From Halonotius sp046719765 (lineage in GTDB: Archaea > Halobacteriota > Halobacteria > Halobacteriales > Haloferacaceae): 64,000 nucleotides of DNA. The notes beneath the pieces are model-generated. The model did no database searches. It had not been told where the DNA came from and worked only from the letters and a program-made list of their open reading frames with translations. Position numbers and translations under genes: made by a program. Location: positions 8,122 to 72,121 of the forward strand of contig NZ_JABEBY010000017.1 in assembly GCF_046719765.1 (NCBI RefSeq). Direction: 5' to 3'. The number at the start of each line of letters is the position of its first letter. The first letter of the stretch is position 1. Positions 62,165-64,000 of the stretch are shown one piece after another.

Positions 62165-63076
62165 TCAGCGATAGGGTTCACACACACGTTTGACGCCCTC
62201 TTCGAAGCTGATCTGTGGCTCCCAGCCGGTCGCTTCGTGGAACTTCGAGCTGTCGGCCATTGTATCGTGAACGTAGCCGTCGAAGGGGCACTCGATGTAC
62301 TCGGGATCGATGTCGGTGCCGAGGGTATCGCTGATCATCTCGACCATCTTGTTGAAGCTGTAGGCCTCCTCGGTACCGACGTTGTAGACGCCAGTTAGTT
62401 CGTGATCAGCGGCGAGTTCACACGCGCGGGCGACATCCTTGACGTGGGTGAAATCCCGGGTTTGGCTACCGTCGCCGAACAGTTCTGGAGCGTCGCCGTT
62501 GGCAATGGCGTCGGCAAACTGGGCGACAGTGTTGGCGTACTCGCCTTTGTGTTCCTCGTTGCCGCCGAAGCCCTGATACACCGAAAAGAAACGCAGGCCA
62601 GCCATGTTCATATCGTGGTGGTTAGCGTAATACTCTGCGTAGCGTTCGCGGGCGAGTTTCGAGGCCTCGTAGGCGGTTTGAGATTCGACCGACATACTCT
62701 CCGGCGAGGGCTCGGTTCGGCTGCCGTAGATCGAGGAGGTCGAGGCGTAGACAACGGTCTCACAGCCCTGCTTGCGAACCTGTTCGACGGTGTTAACGAA
62801 CCCCTCGACGTTGACCCGACAGCCGCGCTGAGGATTCTCTTCGTGCATATCCCTCGACGAGTAGCCCGCCAAATGAAACAGCACGTCGACAGCGGCGGGA
62901 AAGTCAGTATCAAGAATCGAGCTCTCGACGAACTCGACGTCCTCCGAGAGGTTTGCTGGCGTCCCGAGATAGGTGTCGTCGACGACGATCACGTCATTGT
63001 CTTCGGTGAGCCGGTTGGCGAGGTTCGATCCGATAAATCCGGCCCCGCCGGTGACGAGGACGCGTTGGCCCTGCAT
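62165..63076 (-). CDS. NAD-dependent nucleotide-sugar epimerase/dehydratase (GalE-like)
   Basis: 303 residues. NAD loop VTGGAGFIGSNLANRL, catalytic YEASK in QTAYEASKLARERYAEYY, serine of ASTSSIYGS, and substrate loop GDGSQTRDFTHVKDVA. Extended SDR type 1. A UDP-glucose/UDP-GlcNAc 4-epimerase role fits its place beside the nucleotidyltransferase, in a block likely serving glycosylation of surface proteins. Confidence 0.88.
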   Translation of the reverse strand: MQGQRVLVTGGAGFIGSNLANRLTEDNDVIVVDDTYLGTPANLSEDVEFVESSILDTDFPAAVDVLFHLAGYSSRDMHEENPQRGCRVNVEGFVNTVEQVRKQGCETVVYASTSSIYGSRTEPSPESMSVESQTAYEASKLARERYAEYYANHHDMNMAGLRFFSVYQGFGGNEEHKGEYANTVAQFADAIANGDAPELFGDGSQTRDFTHVKDVARACELAADHELTGVYNVGTEEAYSFNKMVEMISDTLGTDIDPEYIECPFDGYVHDTMADSSKFHEATGWEPQISFEEGVKRVCEPYR

Positions 63077-63122
63077 ACTTGGTGGTGTGTATCAGCACGC
63101 ATCACTGCTTCGCCTCTTTGTC

Positions 63123-64000
63123 CTACGATTGTTTTGCGTGCAACCCGGCGTACGTTCCCGATGCCTCGATCAGCTCACTATGTGTCCCGGATTCAACAAT
63201 CTGGCCGTCCGCAAGCGTGTAGATCCGATCGGCGTTCTGGATCGTCGACAGCCGGTGGGCGATGGCGATGATGCCAACCTCCCGATCCATCGACTCGATC
63301 GACGCCTGCAGGTCGGCTTCGATCCCCGAATCGAGATCGCTGGTCGCCTCATCGAGGACGAGAAAATGAGCATCGGTCAGCAGCGCGCGGGCGACGGCGA
63401 TCCGCTGGCGTTGGCCACCGGAGAGCCGGACGCCATCGTCGCCGAGCTGTGAGTCATAGCCGTTTGGGAGCTCATCGAGAAACTCGTCGACCATGGCGAT
63501 CTCACAGACTCGTTCGACCTCTTTTCGGGTCGCTTCACGGTTGCCCACCGTCAGGTTGCCTTCGAGTGTGTCGTCGAAAATGAACGGTCGTTGGCGAACG
63601 ACGGCGATCCGCTCGCGCCACTCCTGGAGATCGAACGCCTCGATCGGCGTACCGTCGGCGCGGATCTCACCGGCATTGGGCTCGTAGAAGCGAGCCAGCA
63701 GCGAGACGATCGTCGATTTGCCTGCCCCGGACTGACCGACAAAAGCGACAAACTCGCCGCGAGCAACGTCAAAGGAGATGCCATCGAGCACCTGCTCGTC
63801 GTCGGTGTAGCTGAACGCGACATCGTCGAAGGTGATCTCCCCGACCGACGACACGGGCTGGTCACCGTCGGACTCCCGTCGCTCGTCGAGTTGATCGAGG
63901 AACTCGTGGGTGCGAACAAGATGTGAGTGTAGCTTCAGACTTAGACTGTCTAGTTTAACCTCTCTGGGAGCATATCTACAGGAATGAGCCGGAAACAGCA
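63123..64000 (-). CDS. MsbA-like ABC transporter, C-terminal part (runs off the right edge)
   Basis: The nucleotide-binding domain is complete: Walker A FVGQSGAGKSTIVSL, Q-loop VVRQRPFIFDDTLEGNL, signature VRLSGGQRQRIAVAR, Walker B HFLVLDEATSDLDSG, switch His in IAHRLSTIQ. The frame stays open from an internal GTG at 63854 to the window edge. LVRTHEFLDQLDERRE (near 63890-63935) looks like the linker after the membrane domain, but the more distal residues do not form a clear helix, so a frameshift near 63960 is possible. Lipid or glycolipid export fits the glycan genes beside it. Confidence 0.75.
   Translation of the reverse strand, partial: LFPAHSCRYAPREVKLDSLSLKLHSHLVRTHEFLDQLDERRESDGDQPVSSVGEITFDDVAFSYTDDEQVLDGISFDVARGEFVAFVGQSGAGKSTIVSLLARFYEPNAGEIRADGTPIEAFDLQEWRERIAVVRQRPFIFDDTLEGNLTVGNREATRKEVERVCEIAMVDEFLDELPNGYDSQLGDDGVRLSGGQRQRIAVARALLTDAHFLVLDEATSDLDSGIEADLQASIESMDREVGIIAIAHRLSTIQNADRIYTLADGQIVESGTHSELIEASGTYAGLHAKQS

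Overview
The window is a stretch of haloarchaeal chromosome (class Halobacteria). The evidence is strongly acidic proteins, high GC coding sequence with GAC/GAG/GTC/CTC preference, many start codons 25-30 bases behind an archaeal TATA-like element (leaderless transcripts), and archaeal marker genes: the adk-DUF106-cmk-cbf5 cluster, pelota, FEN-1, 3-dehydroquinate synthase II, archaeal DHH/TrkA proteins and an 11-gene complex I operon with split nuoJ and no nuoEFG. Genus cannot be fixed by eye.

Layout. 0-4.4 kb: the N-terminus of a secreted LTD-type protein, then purK and purE; a DUF234-type ATPase gene sits tail-to-tail on purE and is followed by a decayed second copy of the purE 3' end. 4.35-6.5 kb: two secreted proteins around a membrane-anchored winged-helix regulator. 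6.7-17.2 kb: nuoA-B-CD-H-I-J1-J2-K-L-M-N. 17.2-22.8 kb: DHH phosphoesterase, CBS-ParB/Srx protein, adk, DUF106 insertase, cmk, cbf5. 22.9-23.8 kb: an HTH/PemK module and tRNA-Pro(GGG). 24-28.6 kb, minus strand: HFX_2341-type regulator, UPF0212, 8-oxoG glycosylase, malQ, FAD protein. 28.9-31.6 kb: FilR1-type regulator, PRC-barrel protein, a second DHH protein with an intact TrkA-N domain. 31.7-32.7 kb: tRNA-Lys(CTT), a duplicated tRNA 3' end, a VapBC-type pair. 32.8-42.5 kb: aroB', khtT/khtU-like transport pair, aroD, gpmI, pilin-like protein, cobT, Tat-lipoprotein HtrA-type protease, BFN nuclease. 43-50.4 kb: TraB-like protein with an M50 protease, purM, GMP reductase/IMPDH-like gene, RHH/RelE and HTH/PemK modules, pelota. 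50.4-64 kb: ornithine cyclodeaminase-like, ABC exporter pair, methyltransferase, GNAT, fen, bolA, fumC, and a surface-glycan block (phosphohexomutase, sugar nucleotidyltransferase, epimerase, MsbA-like ABC protein cut by the window edge).

The most unusual pattern is recurrent. At purE and at the GMP reductase-like gene, an accessory module lies convergent to the host gene directly behind its stop codon, and a degraded same-direction copy of the host gene's 3' end lies on the far side. tRNA-Lys also has a displaced copy of its 3' end beside a toxin-antitoxin pair. This looks like integration at gene ends in which incoming DNA re-supplied the end of the host gene. A second pattern is a palindromic MITE-like repeat family: two full copies in opposite orientation (42.6 and 57.3 kb) and a half copy (1.9 kb). 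The two HTH/PemK modules are paralogous and each carries three ATACA-type repeats in front of the first gene. There is no CRISPR array, rRNA, transposase or integrase gene in the window.
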